From positions 4,154,001-4,218,000 of the forward strand of contig NZ_CP044285.1 in assembly GCF_008728635.1 (NCBI RefSeq): a stretch of 64,000 bases of DNA, in the 5' to 3' direction. A program made the translations under genes and the position numbers. How positions within the stretch are numbered: the first letter of the stretch is position 1; the number at the start of each line of letters is the position of its first letter. Shown piece after piece: positions 63,676 through 64,000 of the stretch. The notes under the pieces are model-generated. The model searched no databases and was not told the origin of the DNA. It saw only the letters and a list, made by a program, of their open reading frames with translations. This stretch comes from Hymenobacter baengnokdamensis (lineage in GTDB: Bacteria; Bacteroidota; Bacteroidia; Cytophagales; Hymenobacteraceae).

Positions 63676-63912
63676 ATGTCTGAAATCGCCGAAAAAGTAA
63701 AAGCCATCATTATCGACAAGCTGGGCGTTGAAGCCTCGGAAGTAACTCCGGAAGCCAGCTTCACCAACGACCTGGGTGCCGACTCGCTCGACACCGTGGA
63801 GCTGATTATGGAATTCGAGAAAGAATTCAACGTGAGCATTCCCGATGACCAGGCTGAGAACATCCAGACCGTGGGCCAGGCAGTAAGCTACCTCGAAGAG
63901 CACGCCAAGTAG
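63676..63912 (+). CDS. acpP: Acyl carrier protein
   Basis: The carrier of growing acyl chains in fatty acid synthesis. It has 78 residues from ATG 63676 and is acidic. The 4'-phosphopantetheine site is Ser37 in the motif [10 protein letters not shown]. The open frame runs upstream to 63622, but [18 protein letters not shown] is the standard start. fabF would be expected next, beyond the window. Confidence 0.97.
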   Translation: MSEIAEKVKAIIIDKLGVEASEVTPEASFTNDLGADSLDTVELIMEFEKEFNVSIPDDQAENIQTVGQAVSYLEEHAK

Positions 63913-63971
63913 TTATTGAAGAGCCAGCTAGCTTAATTGCACAGCTGGCCCAACAATCAAAAATTGCCTAT

Positions 63972-63996
63972 ACCGGCCGGCTCGCCGCCGGCCGGT
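63972..63996 (+). terminator. Hairpin after acpP
   Basis: ACCGGCCGG and CCGGCCGGT form a 9-bp stem with a 7-nt loop, followed by TTTTG at the window edge. Confidence 0.65.
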
Positions 63997-64000
63997 TTTG

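Overview
The window reads as chromosomal DNA of a GC-rich Bacteroidota, most likely a Hymenobacter-like member of the Cytophagales (inference). The grounds are a type IX secretion (T9SS) C-terminal sorting domain, a RemB-like gliding/Wzi-type protein, rows of small outer-membrane barrels, an IPExxxVDY protein next to pyk and acpP, Bacteroidota -7 boxes (TAnnTTTG) with almost no Shine-Dalgarno sequences, and high GC. Nearly all genes are housekeeping or cell-envelope genes. No prophage, IS element, CRISPR array or recognisable defence locus is visible.

Layout. 1-6829 is a minus-strand run: an iron/cobalamin-type binding protein and permease, queD, lpxB, then a molybdoenzyme module (fdhD, a DUF7009-type protein, a formate-dehydrogenase-like oxidoreductase cut by the window edge). 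6934-13298 is plus strand: hldD, a secreted nuclease and a 1192-residue T9SS cargo protein. 13423-15963 is minus: a S41 protease, rnpA, rpmH. Then come an M61 peptidase (+), a TlpA thioredoxin and a PfkB kinase (-), tRNA-His (-), a DEAD-box helicase (+), and a membrane protein, upp and an acyltransferase (-). 24274-32086 is plus: remB-like, an MsbA-like exporter, a small membrane protein, gmhA, the comM/yifB ATPase and pyrD. A PagL-like lipid A deacylase (-) precedes four tandem outer-membrane barrel paralogues (33616-36525, +).

36604-46406 (minus) holds an M20 dipeptidase and what looks like a complete reductive pyrimidine degradation route: preT/preA reduce uracil or thymine, dihydropyrimidinase opens the ring, beta-ureidopropionase releases the beta-amino acid, a class III aminotransferase makes the semialdehyde, and a CoA-acylating semialdehyde dehydrogenase yields acyl-CoA. 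46526-58580 is mostly minus: GNAT, plsY, an uncharacterised 1854-residue envelope protein, prmA, a DUF6150-type protein, tpiA, a TspO-like protein, cysteine synthase and serine acetyltransferase. The end holds a cupin, a YheT-type hydrolase, rpsT, a frameshifted remnant of a T9SS cargo gene, pyk, an IPExxxVDY protein and acpP.

The most unusual feature is the density of long, nearly perfect inverted repeats between genes. Some are ordinary bidirectional terminators stretched to 54-bp palindromes. Others (after remB, after pyrD, and in four successive gaps of the pyrimidine operon) are 22-37 bp per arm, differ from one another in sequence, and in one case mirror the last codons of the gene. The other candidate for undescribed biology is the 1854-residue protein beside plsY.
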